Shown here piece after piece: positions 1-7,831 of a DNA stretch of 31,470 nucleotides. The DNA is from UBA7185 sp964606855 (lineage in GTDB: Bacteria > Bacillota > Peptococcia > Peptococcales > Peptococcaceae). Made by a program: the position numbers and the translations under genes. The stretch lies in NCBI GenBank assembly GCA_964606855.1, contig CAZSHM010000017.1, forward strand, positions 1 through 31,470. Reading direction: 5' to 3'. Position 1 is the first letter of the stretch. Every line of letters begins with the position of its first letter. Below the pieces are notes generated by a model, which did no database searches, was not told the origin of the DNA, and worked only from the letters and a program-made list of their open reading frames with translations.

Positions 1-59
1 CGTTTACTTTGACGATTAAAAAGAGTCCGGACTTGACACCGATTTTTCTGGGAAAGGGC

Positions 60-88
60 TTTACAAACGCGCGGTCTCGCAGTATAAT
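60..88 (+). promoter_or_regulatory. Sigma-A-type promoter of the ribU leader
   Basis: A TTTACA hexamer (60-65) is followed after exactly 17 bases by a perfect TATAAT (83-88). The expected transcription start, near 95, lies at the very beginning of the FMN riboswitch, which fits. A TTGACA at 33-38 is too far from this -10 to be its partner. Confidence 0.8.
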
Positions 89-91
89 GAA

Positions 92-205
92 GATGATCTT
101 CGGGGCAGGGTGTAAGTCCCTACCGGCGGTATAGTCCGCGAGCCTTCGGGTTGAGCTGGTGAAATTCCGGCACCGACAGTATAGTCTGGATGGAAGAAGA
201 ATCAT
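92..205 (+). promoter_or_regulatory. FMN riboswitch (RFN element)
   Basis: The stretch carries the conserved RFN blocks: a CTTCGGGGCAGGGTG start (98-112), the TCCCTACCGGCGGT block (117-130), the GAGCTGGTGAAATTCCGG core (153-170) and a closing GAAG/AATC strand (193-203) that pairs with GATGATCTTC to form the P1 helix. The element senses flavin mononucleotide and turns off riboflavin genes when FMN is abundant. It sits between a promoter and an intrinsic terminator ahead of ribU, so transcription termination is the likely mode of control. The P1 5' strand (98-105) can also pair with the 5' arm of the terminator (252-259), giving a simple antiterminator; this pairing was worked out by eye. Confidence 0.95.
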
Positions 206-249
206 AGCGGACACCGGAATCTGATCCGGTGCGTCATTTACGATTCGTT

Positions 250-277
250 GCCTCTGAAGATTTTCAGAGGCTTTTTT
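250..277 (+). terminator. Intrinsic terminator of the FMN riboswitch
   Basis: A perfect 9-bp stem (250-258 with 263-271, loop GATT) is followed by six T residues (272-277). It lies between the riboswitch and the ribU start, the usual place for a ligand-controlled terminator. A further hairpin with a 7-bp stem (212-218 with 225-231) lies between aptamer and terminator. Confidence 0.9.
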
Positions 278-335
278 GCGCGCCGACCCGTGTGGAAATT
301 GCCTCTGCAAAATCTCATCCCGGGAGGAATGTATC

Positions 336-1013
336 ATGGAACAGATCAGACAAGAAACAGTCGTGCAAACTCCGATCCCACAGGATCCGAGCCCGCAGAG
401 CGCGCCGAGACAGAGCAGTACCAGACGAAGGATGGCGCTCGCGACACTGACTAAAATCGCGATGCTGGCGGCGGTGGCGGGCGTATTGATGCTGTTTGAG
501 GCACCGCTCTGGTTTGCCCCCAGCTTTTACAAGCTGGATCTGAGTGAGCTTGCGGTGATGATCGGCGCTTTCTCGCTGGGGCCGCTCGCCGGCGCGACGA
601 TCGAACTGCTCAAGATTCTGCTCAATTTTGTCTTAAACGGAACCATCACCGGCGGCGTGGGGGAGATCTCCAATTTTGTTGTGGGTTGTGCCTTCGTTTT
701 GCCGGCGGCGTGGATTTATCGCCGTAGAAGGGATGACAAAGGAATGCTGCTGGGTCTGGCGGTGGGCACCGTCTCCCTGGTGCTGTTGGGCGCGCTGGTC
801 AACTATTTTGTGATGCTGCCGGTCTATGCCGCGGTGTTCGGCCAGCCGCTGGAGTATTTCATCCAGATGGGGCATGTGCTCAACCCGGCCATCGTGGATT
901 TGAAGACCTTCATTCTCTTTGCCGTGGCGCCGTTCAACCTTCTGAAGGGCCTGATCATCAGCGCACTGACCTTTCTGATCTATCGCAAACTGGGCCGCAA
1001 GCTGGAGCAGTGA
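336..1013 (+). CDS. ribU: Riboflavin ECF transporter S component RibU
   Basis: This 225-residue membrane protein is the substrate-binding S component of an energy-coupling-factor transporter; with the shared EcfA/A'/T module it imports riboflavin. The FMN riboswitch upstream supports the substrate. Residues 1-34 form a polar tail ending in RRR. The remainder is about six hydrophobic segments, with RibU-type stretches such as KLDLSELAVMIGAFSLGPL and GGVGEISNFVVG after the first segment. The ATG at 336 has GGGAGGA eight bases upstream; an in-frame codon at 276 lies in the terminator region and has no ribosome binding site. The ECF ATPases and T component are not in the window. The N-terminal tail is longer than in typical RibU proteins of about 190-200 residues. 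A terminator follows 36 bases after the stop codon, so this is a single-gene unit. Confidence 0.93.
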   Translation: MEQIRQETVVQTPIPQDPSPQSAPRQSSTRRRMALATLTKIAMLAAVAGVLMLFEAPLWFAPSFYKLDLSELAVMIGAFSLGPLAGATIELLKILLNFVLNGTITGGVGEISNFVVGCAFVLPAAWIYRRRRDDKGMLLGLAVGTVSLVLLGALVNYFVMLPVYAAVFGQPLEYFIQMGHVLNPAIVDLKTFILFAVAPFNLLKGLIISALTFLIYRKLGRKLEQ

Positions 1014-1049
1014 GCGCAAGCCGCAGCCCGTGCCCATCCACAGAAAAAC

Positions 1050-1108
1050 AAAAAACAGCCTGTCCTGTACGGAGGTTTTGCCGCCGTTTGCAGCACAGGC
1101 TGTTTTTT
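1050..1108 (+). terminator. Intrinsic terminator after ribU
   Basis: Two perfectly complementary 14-base arms (1050-1063 and 1095-1108) combine an 8-bp GC-containing stem core with A6/T6 flanks, so the structure could terminate transcription in either direction. The 31-base apical part can form a small hairpin of its own. Confidence 0.85.
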
Positions 1109-1110
1109 GT

Positions 1111-1350
1111 GGGCGAACCCCTGTCAACCGCGGACGAGAGAAGCCTCAGTTTTAAGTGCTTCATCGCGCTGCCGGATCGGGATCCGCAAGAAGAAACAGG
1201 ATTGATCAGCCGTCCGCGGCGCTTGGCCCCTTCGAAAAGGCGCAGGGGGTCGGAATCCTATTCACAGTATAGGCTTTTAGAGTTTGGAAAGCAGGGCCGG
1301 GCAGGGTGCGGAATCCTTTTTTTGCGCGGTGATGGCTTTTTTCCGAATCC
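1111..1350. other. Intergenic stretch with no recognised feature
   Basis: Between the ribU terminator and the promoter-like element of the next gene I see no gene, tRNA or known RNA motif. A short palindrome, CGGATCGGGATCCG (1173-1186), is present. Short open frames here lack ribosome binding sites and protein-like composition. Confidence 0.5.
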
Positions 1351-1355
1351 TGTTG

Positions 1356-1361
1356 TATAAT
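1356..1361 (+). promoter_or_regulatory. Possible -10 element for the mtnA-aldolase gene
   Basis: A perfect TATAAT lies 59 bases upstream of the proposed start codon. No convincing -35 hexamer is found at 16-18 bases spacing (TGGCTT at best), so the assignment is tentative. Confidence 0.4.
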
Positions 1362-1419
1362 GCAGTGGAGAAACGCATTATGCGCGGCGGCGGGCGCGCG
1401 GTCCGCCGGGAAGGAGAGG

Positions 1420-3162
1420 ATGCATTTGTTGCCGAAACCGATTTGGACAGAAGGAGAGCGCGTGTTCCTGCTCGATCAGACCAAACTGCCCGTGCAGGTG
1501 GAGACAGTGGAGATCAAGGATGCCGCGGGCATGTGGGATGCCATCCGGCGCCTGGTAGTGCGCGGGGCGCCGGCGATCGGCCTGGCGGCGGCCTGCGGCG
1601 TGTGCCTGGGCGCGTCGCGCCTGGAGGACGCGGGGACGCTGACGGCGGAAAACTTTGCGGAGAAGGTGCGCGAGGTGGGCGCCTATCTGGACACCGCGCG
1701 GCCCACCGCCGTCAATCTGCACTGGGCGGTGACCCGCATGGGACAGGCCGCCGAGCGCCTGGCGCGGGAGGCCGCGTCCCGGACGACGGTGCGCCAGCTG
1801 GTGCAGGGGCTCTGGGCGGAGTGCGATGCCATCTTTGCGGAGGATACGGCGGCCTGCCGTGCCATCGGCGCGTACGGCGCAGACCTTCTGGCGGAGATTC
1901 CGGGGCTGACGGCGGTGCTCACGCACTGCAACGCGGGCGCTCTGACGGCGAGCCAGTACGGCACGGCGCTTGCCCCCGTCTATGTGCTGGCGGAGCGCGG
2001 CGTTTCTGTCGCCGTCTACTCGGACGAGACGCGGCCTCTGCTGCAGGGCGCGCGGCTGACCGCCTGGGAGCTCAGCGAGAGCGGCGTGCCGGTGACATCC
2101 ATCTGCGACAGTATGGCGGGGGTCGTCATGCGGGAGGGCCGCGTGCAGGCGGTCATCGTGGGGGCGGATCGCATCGCCTCCAACGGCGATGTCGCCAACA
2201 AGATCGGCACCTACAGCGTGGCGGTCCTGGCCAGGACGCACGGACTGCCCTTCTATGTGGCCGCGCCGCTCTCCACGGTGGACTTTGCCCTGGCACACGG
2301 CGGGCAGATTCCCATCGAGGAGCGGGATGCGTCGGAGATCCGCGCGTTCAACGGGCAGCAGACGGTTCCGGACGGCGCGTCCGTCTACAATCCGGCCTTC
2401 GATGTGACGCCGCACGGCTACGTCACCGCCATCATCACCGAGAAGGGCGTGGCCTTCCCGCCCTTCTCGGAGAGCCTGGAAGCGCTGCGCCGGGGCAGGA
2501 CGCCGCCGCGCAGCCGGGAGAAGGAACTGCGCGCGCAGGTGCTCCGCGCCGCCAAGTCGATGGTGTCGGACGGACTCGCCACCGGCAGCTTTGGCAACAT
2601 TTCCGCCGCCGACCGGGAGAGCGGCTGTCTGATCATCACGCCGTCCGGGGTGCCCTATGCGGACATGACGGAGGAGGATCTCTGCCTGGTCCGCCTGGAC
2701 GGCAGCGTGCCGGAGGGCGTGTCCAACGGGCGCAAGCCTTCCTCGGAGCTGGCGCTCCACTGCGCGGTCTATCGGGCGCGGCCGGACTGCGGCGCCGTCG
2801 TCCACACACACAGTCCGTACTGCACCGCCTTTGCCGCGAGCACCGCAACGCTCGGCCCGGTGATCAGCGAGATGGGGATGATCGCGCCCGGGGCCGTGCC
2901 GAAGGTTGCCTACTATCCGCCCGGGAGCGTGGAGCTGGCGCAACAGACAGCGGAGGTGCTCGCGCACGCCAACGGGTGCCTTCTGGCCAACCACGGCGCG
3001 GTGACGGCGGCGGACACGCTGGAGCGGGCCTATTTCCTGGCGCAGGTCCTGGAGGACGGCGCGCGGGCCGGGATCCTGGCCGGGCAACTGGGCGCGGTGC
3101 AGGAAATCCCGCCGGAATCGCGCGAGGCGCTCTTTGCCGCCATGCAGCACTACGGGCGCTGA
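1420..3162 (+). CDS. MtnA isomerase fused to class II aldolase
   Basis: A 580-residue two-domain protein. Residues 1 to about 360 are S-methyl-5-thioribose-1-phosphate isomerase (MtnA): VRGAPAIGLAAACG near the start, catalytic Cys170 in THCNAGALT and Asp250 in GADRIASNGDVANKIGTY, 80 residues apart as in characterised MtnA. After a basic linker (about 363-377), residues 380-570 are a class II (FucA-type) aldolase/epimerase with Glu443 (SSE), His462 and His464 (VHTHS) and His525 (NHG) as the expected zinc and catalytic residues. Isomerase product would pass to an aldolase giving dihydroxyacetone phosphate plus an aldehyde, as in the MtnK-MtnA-Ald2 shunt for methylthioadenosine/5'-deoxyadenosine waste; a dehydratase (MtnB) role for the second domain is the alternative. 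No kinase (MtnK) is nearby. ATG 1420 has AAGGAGA only three bases upstream; TTG codons at 1426 and 1429 are better spaced alternatives. A terminator follows. Confidence 0.88.
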   Translation: MHLLPKPIWTEGERVFLLDQTKLPVQVETVEIKDAAGMWDAIRRLVVRGAPAIGLAAACGVCLGASRLEDAGTLTAENFAEKVREVGAYLDTARPTAVNLHWAVTRMGQAAERLAREAASRTTVRQLVQGLWAECDAIFAEDTAACRAIGAYGADLLAEIPGLTAVLTHCNAGALTASQYGTALAPVYVLAERGVSVAVYSDETRPLLQGARLTAWELSESGVPVTSICDSMAGVVMREGRVQAVIVGADRIASNGDVANKIGTYSVAVLARTHGLPFYVAAPLSTVDFALAHGGQIPIEERDASEIRAFNGQQTVPDGASVYNPAFDVTPHGYVTAIITEKGVAFPPFSESLEALRRGRTPPRSREKELRAQVLRAAKSMVSDGLATGSFGNISAADRESGCLIITPSGVPYADMTEEDLCLVRLDGSVPEGVSNGRKPSSELALHCAVYRARPDCGAVVHTHSPYCTAFAASTATLGPVISEMGMIAPGAVPKVAYYPPGSVELAQQTAEVLAHANGCLLANHGAVTAADTLERAYFLAQVLEDGARAGILAGQLGAVQEIPPESREALFAAMQHYGR

Positions 3163-3246
3163 GATCCGCACGGGGGATTCTCATCCGCCCGCCGCTTCCG
3201 GAGATCGAGGCGGAGTGCCGTGTTTGTCTGCTCCCTGCGTCTGCAC

Positions 3247-3284
3247 ACAGGTTATCCACTGAAAAGGCGGGTAACCTGTTTTTC
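3247..3284 (+). terminator. Intrinsic terminator after the mtnA-aldolase gene
   Basis: ACAGGTTA (3247-3254) pairs with TAACCTGT (3272-3279) and is followed by a short T run and TCTT. It lies 85 bases after the stop codon and 21 bases before the end of the convergent LysR gene, and works only in the plus direction. Confidence 0.7.
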
Positions 3285-3304
3285 TTGTGGAGTTCCGGCG
3301 CGGC

Positions 3305-4195
3305 CTAACGCGCGAAAGTCTCCACGATCCTGCGGCGGAAAGCCTGCTTCAGTTCGGCCGGATTCTTGGAATCGGACAGGAGGGACAGGAAGATGCTTCC
3401 GTCCTCCAAGAGCGGCACGGCCATCAGATCCGGCTGCTGGTTCCAGACAAACTGGAGGGAGAACCCGTCCAGAACGCCGACGGCATACTTTTTGCGGATG
3501 GCCTCCAGCTGCAGATTCACGTTGTCCGTCTCCAGAAAGACATGGATGTTCTGGGCGGTGCTCTCCCGCAAAAGATGATGGTAGATATTGTCGTTCTTGT
3601 TGAATACGCAGGGGTACTTCAGCAGGTCGAAGATGGATACGGCCTCGGCGTGCGCGATGGGAAGATCCTTGTGCGCCACCATGTAGATGCTCTCCTCCGC
3701 CAGCATCCGGTATTCGATCTCCGGAAAAGAGGAGAGCAGGGCGAGCCCGGGCGCGGCAAACAAGGTGATCGCAAAATCGATGTTGTAGACGGAAAAGTTT
3801 TTCAGTGCATCCGTCGCGGAGTCAAACATGTGGATGGAGAACCGGATATCCGGAAAATGGTCGAGAATGTCCAGGACCTTGTGAAAGTAGGGGGCGGTGA
3901 TGTGCTTGTCCAGTCCGATGCAGATGCTGCTCTTCACCTCCTGGTGCGCGCCGATTTTCTGCATCTCCTGGTATTCCCGCAGGATGTCCCGGGTGCAGGA
4001 CAGAAACTGAACGCCGTCGTCCGTCAGATCCAGGCCCTGCCTGCTTCGGCGAAAGATCTTGATAGAACATTCCTCCTCCAGGGCGTGGACGATCCGGCTC
4101 AGATTCTGCTGTGAGATGTTCAGTTTCTGGGCCGCCCGGGACATGGACTTACAGTAGACGATCTCCTGCAGATACTCTAGATCCCTGATGCGCAT
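3305..4195 (-). CDS. LysR-family transcriptional regulator
   Basis: A 296-residue protein of the usual LTTR length. The N-terminus is a winged helix-turn-helix typical of the family (MRIRDLEYLQEIVYCKSMS, then AAQKLNISQQNLSRIVHALE), followed from about residue 90 by a periplasmic-binding-protein-like effector domain (SSICIGLDKHITAPYF and similar). The ATG at 4195 has a strong AGGAGG five to ten bases upstream on the minus strand. It is divergent from the phosphodiesterase gene at 4456, with a 260-bp AT-rich gap between them, the common arrangement of an LTTR and the gene it controls. The effector is unknown. Its 3' end converges on the mtnA-aldolase gene. Confidence 0.92.
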   Translation of the reverse strand: MRIRDLEYLQEIVYCKSMSRAAQKLNISQQNLSRIVHALEEECSIKIFRRSRQGLDLTDDGVQFLSCTRDILREYQEMQKIGAHQEVKSSICIGLDKHITAPYFHKVLDILDHFPDIRFSIHMFDSATDALKNFSVYNIDFAITLFAAPGLALLSSFPEIEYRMLAEESIYMVAHKDLPIAHAEAVSIFDLLKYPCVFNKNDNIYHHLLRESTAQNIHVFLETDNVNLQLEAIRKKYAVGVLDGFSLQFVWNQQPDLMAVPLLEDGSIFLSLLSDSKNPAELKQAFRRRIVETFAR

Positions 4196-4361
4196 AGCGA
4201 TCCTCCTCGTATTTGATCTTTGTATTTCAAGGAATTCGATTGCCGCTCGGTTCCGCTTGAAAGGATGGCCGCGGAAGCCTGCACTCCCATTTTACAACAA
4301 AAAACAGATATAGAGATACAATTTTTTCGAGATTTAGTCCGCTGATACCAGGATAAAGTGT

Positions 4362-4390
4362 TTTACAAATAAGATTTTTTTATCTAAGAT
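4362..4390 (+). promoter_or_regulatory. Promoter of the phosphodiesterase gene
   Basis: TTTACA (4362-4367) and TAAGAT (4385-4390) are separated by 17 bases in the AT-rich divergent region, 66 bases before the start codon at 4456. The LysR product probably binds in this gap, but I could not define a T-N11-A operator with confidence. No clear promoter was found for lysR on the other strand. Confidence 0.6.
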
Positions 4391-4455
4391 AACAATACGG
4401 TTTGAAGTTGCGCACGGTTTTTTGTCAACTGTTTTTATCACGAGGAGGAATTCCT

Positions 4456-6504
4456 ATGGGCAAAGCAAAGAAAGCGATCATGATCGGGCTGGACAGCGCC
4501 GACGCAACGCTGGTCAAACGGCTGATTGAGGCCGGAAGACTGCCCGCCATGCAGAAGGTGATGGAGAACGGCGTTTCGCAGGAGGATCTGGGGATGATCG
4601 GCGTGTTCCCGACGGTGACACCGACAAACTGGGCGACGCTGGCGACCGGCGCCTATCCCATCACGCACGGGGTCACCTGCTTCCAGAATCACACGCAGGG
4701 GAAATCCCTCGGCATCCTGGAGACGAACTGGGACGCGCGAAGGATGCACGCCGAGGCCATCTGGGAGACCTTTGAGGAGGCGGGCAAGCGCAGTCTCCTT
4801 CTGAACTACTGCCAGGCATGGCCGAATCGCGTCAAGGATAGCAAGAATGTCTTTGTGGACGGCAGCGGCGTGGAGCCCTTCCTGAGATGCACCGCGGATT
4901 TCCAGAAGATCCTCACATTTGATGAGGCGTTCGAGGGGCTGCAGACCATCCCGCACTTTGTCGACCAGAATACATCGGACTGCGTGGTCTTTGGGGATCA
5001 GGTGGAAAAGTTCATGGTTCCAGATGGCGATGTCAAGGCGATGGTCAAGGACGGCCTGTTCACGGAAGGGCAGCCCTCCCTGGAGTCGCCCGCGTTCGTG
5101 ATCATGGATTACAGCCCGGAGCAGGCCAGCAAGGACGATGTCATCGACAAGGTGTCTACGCCGGTAAAAGAGCCCTCGGGCTGGCATGTCGATCTGCCGG
5201 ATGACGCCAAGGTGTTCGTCTATCCCGTGAACAAGGGCCTGGAGCGGCACTATGCGGTTCTGACAAAGTCAGAGGGGAAGGTCTACGACACAATCCATTT
5301 CTATGCGGACCGCAAGTCCGAGCCGATGGGCAGCGCCAAAGTCGGCGAGTGGAGTGACTGGCTCTACTGCACGTTCGTTGAGGAGGATCAGAAAAAGCAG
5401 GTCGCCTATAAGATGCGCGTGATCGAGATCGCGGAGGACGGCAGCAGGGGCAGAGTGTATATGTCCCACACCATGAATCTCGACGTGGAGGCGTATGTGT
5501 ACCCGAAATCTTTCGCGAAGGAGCTCATCGACCACTGCGGGCCGATGCTGCCGCACGCCCTGTTTGAGCGCTACACCGACCACGGCCGCAAGATCCTCAT
5601 GGAGAGTTTCAGGGAGAACACCGCCTGGCATATCCGCGCGGCGAAGTATATGATCGACAAGTATGACGACTGGGGTCTGTTCTACACGCATCTCCACGGC
5701 ATCGACCTGGTGGAGCACTGGTATATCAACCAGGCTTTCGAGGGGGCGCATCCGGAGTGGGAGAAGAACCTGGAAGTGATCTATCAGATGTATGAGATCT
5801 ACGACGATTTTGTCGCCGCCATGCTGGAATACATGGAGGACGGCGAGACGGCCATCTTCATCACGTCCGACCACGGGCAGGTGCCGCGTTCCGCCGGGTA
5901 CCACAACCCGGGCATCAGTGACCTCTCCGGCATCAACTGCAAAGTGATGAGCGATCTCGGCTACACCTCCGTGCATCCGGTTCCCGGGATGGAGGACATC
6001 TGGTATATCGACTGGAGCAAGACCAAGGCGATTCAGGAGCGCAGCTCCTACATCTATATCAACCTGAAGGGGAGAGATCCGGAGGGGATTGTGGAGCCGG
6101 AAGAGTACGACGCGCTGGTGCAGCAGATCATCGATGACCTGTACGCCTACCGTGACCCGGTTCACGGCCGCCGCGTCGTCTCCTTCGCCATGACGATGGA
6201 GGAGGCGCGGTCGCTCGGCGTCGGCGGACCGCACACGGGCGACATCTTCTTCCAGCTGAACCCGGATTTCGGCGAGGAGCACGCCATGGCGCCGAGCTAT
6301 GTCACGAACCACGGATTTTCGCTGATCAGCCTCTGCATGATGAGCGGTCCCGGGTTGAAAAAAGGCGAGTTTGTGCGGCGCCAGATCAAGGCGGTGGACG
6401 TGGTTCCGACCATCTGCGACCTGTGCGATGTGCGCATCCCCAGCAACTGCGAGGGCGGCGTGATCTATCAGGCGATGGAGGGGTTCGAGGAGAAAGAATA
6501 CTGA
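4456..6504 (+). CDS. Alkaline phosphatase superfamily phosphodiesterase
   Basis: A 682-residue cytoplasmic protein (no signal peptide or membrane segment) of the type I phosphodiesterase/nucleotide pyrophosphatase branch. All elements of the two-metal site can be seen: Asp13 (MIGLDSAD), nucleophile Thr55 (FPTVTPTNW, aligning with FPTKTFPNH of nucleotide pyrophosphatases), Asp417 and His421 (GIDLVEH), Asp472 and His473 (TSDHG), and His619 (TNHG). The region between about 150 and 350 looks like an inserted cap domain that probably sets the substrate, which I cannot name; phosphodiesters, phosphonates or nucleotides are all possible. ATG 4456 has GAGGAGGA six bases upstream; the in-frame codon at 4402 lies before that site and is rejected. 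The divergent LysR gene suggests induction by a small molecule. Confidence 0.9.
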   Translation: MGKAKKAIMIGLDSADATLVKRLIEAGRLPAMQKVMENGVSQEDLGMIGVFPTVTPTNWATLATGAYPITHGVTCFQNHTQGKSLGILETNWDARRMHAEAIWETFEEAGKRSLLLNYCQAWPNRVKDSKNVFVDGSGVEPFLRCTADFQKILTFDEAFEGLQTIPHFVDQNTSDCVVFGDQVEKFMVPDGDVKAMVKDGLFTEGQPSLESPAFVIMDYSPEQASKDDVIDKVSTPVKEPSGWHVDLPDDAKVFVYPVNKGLERHYAVLTKSEGKVYDTIHFYADRKSEPMGSAKVGEWSDWLYCTFVEEDQKKQVAYKMRVIEIAEDGSRGRVYMSHTMNLDVEAYVYPKSFAKELIDHCGPMLPHALFERYTDHGRKILMESFRENTAWHIRAAKYMIDKYDDWGLFYTHLHGIDLVEHWYINQAFEGAHPEWEKNLEVIYQMYEIYDDFVAAMLEYMEDGETAIFITSDHGQVPRSAGYHNPGISDLSGINCKVMSDLGYTSVHPVPGMEDIWYIDWSKTKAIQERSSYIYINLKGRDPEGIVEPEEYDALVQQIIDDLYAYRDPVHGRRVVSFAMTMEEARSLGVGGPHTGDIFFQLNPDFGEEHAMAPSYVTNHGFSLISLCMMSGPGLKKGEFVRRQIKAVDVVPTICDLCDVRIPSNCEGGVIYQAMEGFEEKEY

Positions 6505-6538
6505 TCCGCAAGGAGCGTCCCCGGACAGGAAGCATTCG

Positions 6539-6575
6539 ATCCGCCGTGCGCAGGATCCGCGCACGGCGGATTTGT
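6539..6575 (+). terminator. Terminator-like hairpin after the phosphodiesterase gene
   Basis: A perfect 13-bp GC-rich stem (6539-6551 with 6559-6571, loop AGGATCC) lies 35 bases after the stop codon. Only TTTGT follows, so termination may be incomplete and some reading into the zinc-ribbon/ABC cassette is possible. Confidence 0.6.
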
Positions 6576-6637
6576 GTACAGCGCGCCGGGGCGCGGGAGA
6601 ACGGGAGAAAGAAGGCGCCTGGTTGATCGAGCAAAGT

Positions 6638-7000
6638 ATGGTGGAGCGCGGCAGGCGTTGTGTCTGCCGCTATTGCGGCGGTGCGGTGGAACCGGCGATG
6701 CTCGTCCACAACCGCTACGGCGGCTGCGGCGTGGAACTCTATTGTGCGCACTGCCGCAGGAAGGAGATCGGCATCGAGCGGGAGATCTACCTCTGGGCCG
6801 CATGGTTTGTCGACGTGTCCGGGTTTGACTACTTCCCGGAGATCGAGACGGCCTCGGAGAGGCGGGCGCGGAACGTCGCCAAGGTGGGAGAACTGGCCGC
6901 CTGGTATCTGCGCCGCGCGGGGCATCTGACGGACGACGGCCTCAGTGAGGAATTCCTGCGGCGGTTTGCGCATTGGAGGGATACGGATGGCGGTGCTTGA
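6638..7000 (+). CDS. Small zinc-ribbon protein, first paralogue
   Basis: About 120 residues. The N-terminal third carries CVCRYC and, about 25 residues later, YCAHC, giving a CxxC/CxxC zinc ribbon; the rest is probably helical, with SGFDYFPEIE and RRARNVAKVGELAAW. The same order of features occurs in the gene at 7832 (CKMC, FCPRC, SGFQYFPDQE, LERNYAKVCEIL), so the two are paralogues flanking one ABC ATPase gene. I do not recognise a characterised function. The ATG at 6638 aligns with the paralogue's start but has a weak ribosome binding site; TTG at 6623 has AGAAGG eight bases upstream and would add five residues. The last 14 bases overlap the ABC gene, so the two are translationally linked. 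Confidence 0.82.
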   Translation: MVERGRRCVCRYCGGAVEPAMLVHNRYGGCGVELYCAHCRRKEIGIEREIYLWAAWFVDVSGFDYFPEIETASERRARNVAKVGELAAWYLRRAGHLTDDGLSEEFLRRFAHWRDTDGGA

Positions 7001-7781
7001 AGCGGAGAACCTCACAGTGCGGTTTGGATACAGGACGGTTGTCAAAAATGTGACATGGAAAGTCGAGGCGGGGGAGAACTGGGCTTTTCTGGGACTGAAC
7101 GGCTGCGGAAAGACAACGCTCCTGAGCGTTCTGGCGGGATATGAGGGGCAGACGCGGGGCAACCTGAAACTCTTCGACACCGTCGTGACGGAGGAAAATC
7201 GCAGCGTGCTCCGGCAGCGGATCGGCTTTGTCAGCAGTTCCTTTTTCAACCGGATCTTTCAGAGGGAGCCCGTGCTGGACATCCTCCTCTCCGGCAAGAC
7301 GTCGGGCTATTACCCGGATCCGGCGCGGGTCCGTCTGCGGGACGTGCGGCGGGCGCGGGAACTCCTCGCGCTGTACGGGATGGAGGAGCAGCTGCGCAGC
7401 AGCTACGATCTGCTTTCAAACGGACAGAGACAGTGTGTGCTGCTGGCGCGGGCGCTAATGAAGGAGAACGATCTTTTGATCCTGGACGAGCCCTGCGAGG
7501 GACTGGACATTCTGCGCAGGGACCTGTTCCTGCAGCAGCTGGAAGGGTTTTGCAAGCCGTCCGTCAGCGTCCTCTACGTGACACACCACACGGAGGAACT
7601 CGGCGCACAGTTCCAGAAGGCGCTGTTCATGCGCGAGGGAAAAGTCCTCTTTACAGGGCGGCGCGAAGAGATGTTTACACCGGAGCAGCTGGAAAGCCTC
7701 TTCCGCCAAAAGGTATCCGTCCAGCAGGCGGGCGGCCGCGTGTTCTTAGAATTCGACTGGGAGGGGAAACTCACTCCGTGA
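6987..7781 (+). CDS. Stand-alone ABC ATPase, YlmA/ModF-like
   Basis: A 264-residue nucleotide-binding domain without membrane segments. Walker A GLNGCGKT is at 36-43, the signature LSNGQ at 143-147 (normally LSGGQ), Walker B with LILDEP around Asp167/Glu168, and the H-loop VTHH at 198-201. In place of the usual Q-loop glutamine it reads GFVSSSF, as in the YlmA/ModF-type ATPases named after molybdate genes. No permease or binding protein lies nearby, so a regulatory or chaperone-like ATPase is as likely as a transporter subunit. ATG 6987 has GGAGGG six bases upstream; the in-frame ATG at 6945 has none. Zinc-ribbon paralogues lie on both sides in the same direction. Confidence 0.88.
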   Translation: MAVLEAENLTVRFGYRTVVKNVTWKVEAGENWAFLGLNGCGKTTLLSVLAGYEGQTRGNLKLFDTVVTEENRSVLRQRIGFVSSSFFNRIFQREPVLDILLSGKTSGYYPDPARVRLRDVRRARELLALYGMEEQLRSSYDLLSNGQRQCVLLARALMKENDLLILDEPCEGLDILRRDLFLQQLEGFCKPSVSVLYVTHHTEELGAQFQKALFMREGKVLFTGRREEMFTPEQLESLFRQKVSVQQAGGRVFLEFDWEGKLTP

Positions 7782-7831
7782 TCGATTTCGGGCACAGCGC
7801 GCAGACAGGGAAGATCGATGGAGGAAAGCAA

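Noticed and set aside
33..38. Perfect TTGACA upstream of the riboswitch
   Set aside because: It is 44 bases from the TATAAT and no -10 element lies at 16-18 bases from it; TTTACA at 60-65 fits the -10 exactly.
1173..1186. Short palindrome in the ribU-mtnA gap
   Set aside because: Palindromes of this length are common in GC-rich DNA and no second copy or nearby operator context was seen.
1378..3171. A 597-residue minus-strand open frame opposite the mtnA-aldolase gene
   Set aside because: Its composition is dominated by Arg, His, Ala and Gly without any domain pattern, while the plus strand has two complete conserved domains.
1284..3308. A 674-residue plus-strand frame over the same locus in another phase
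   Set aside because: Very Gly/Arg/Ala-rich with no motif; a shadow of the real gene in GC-rich DNA.
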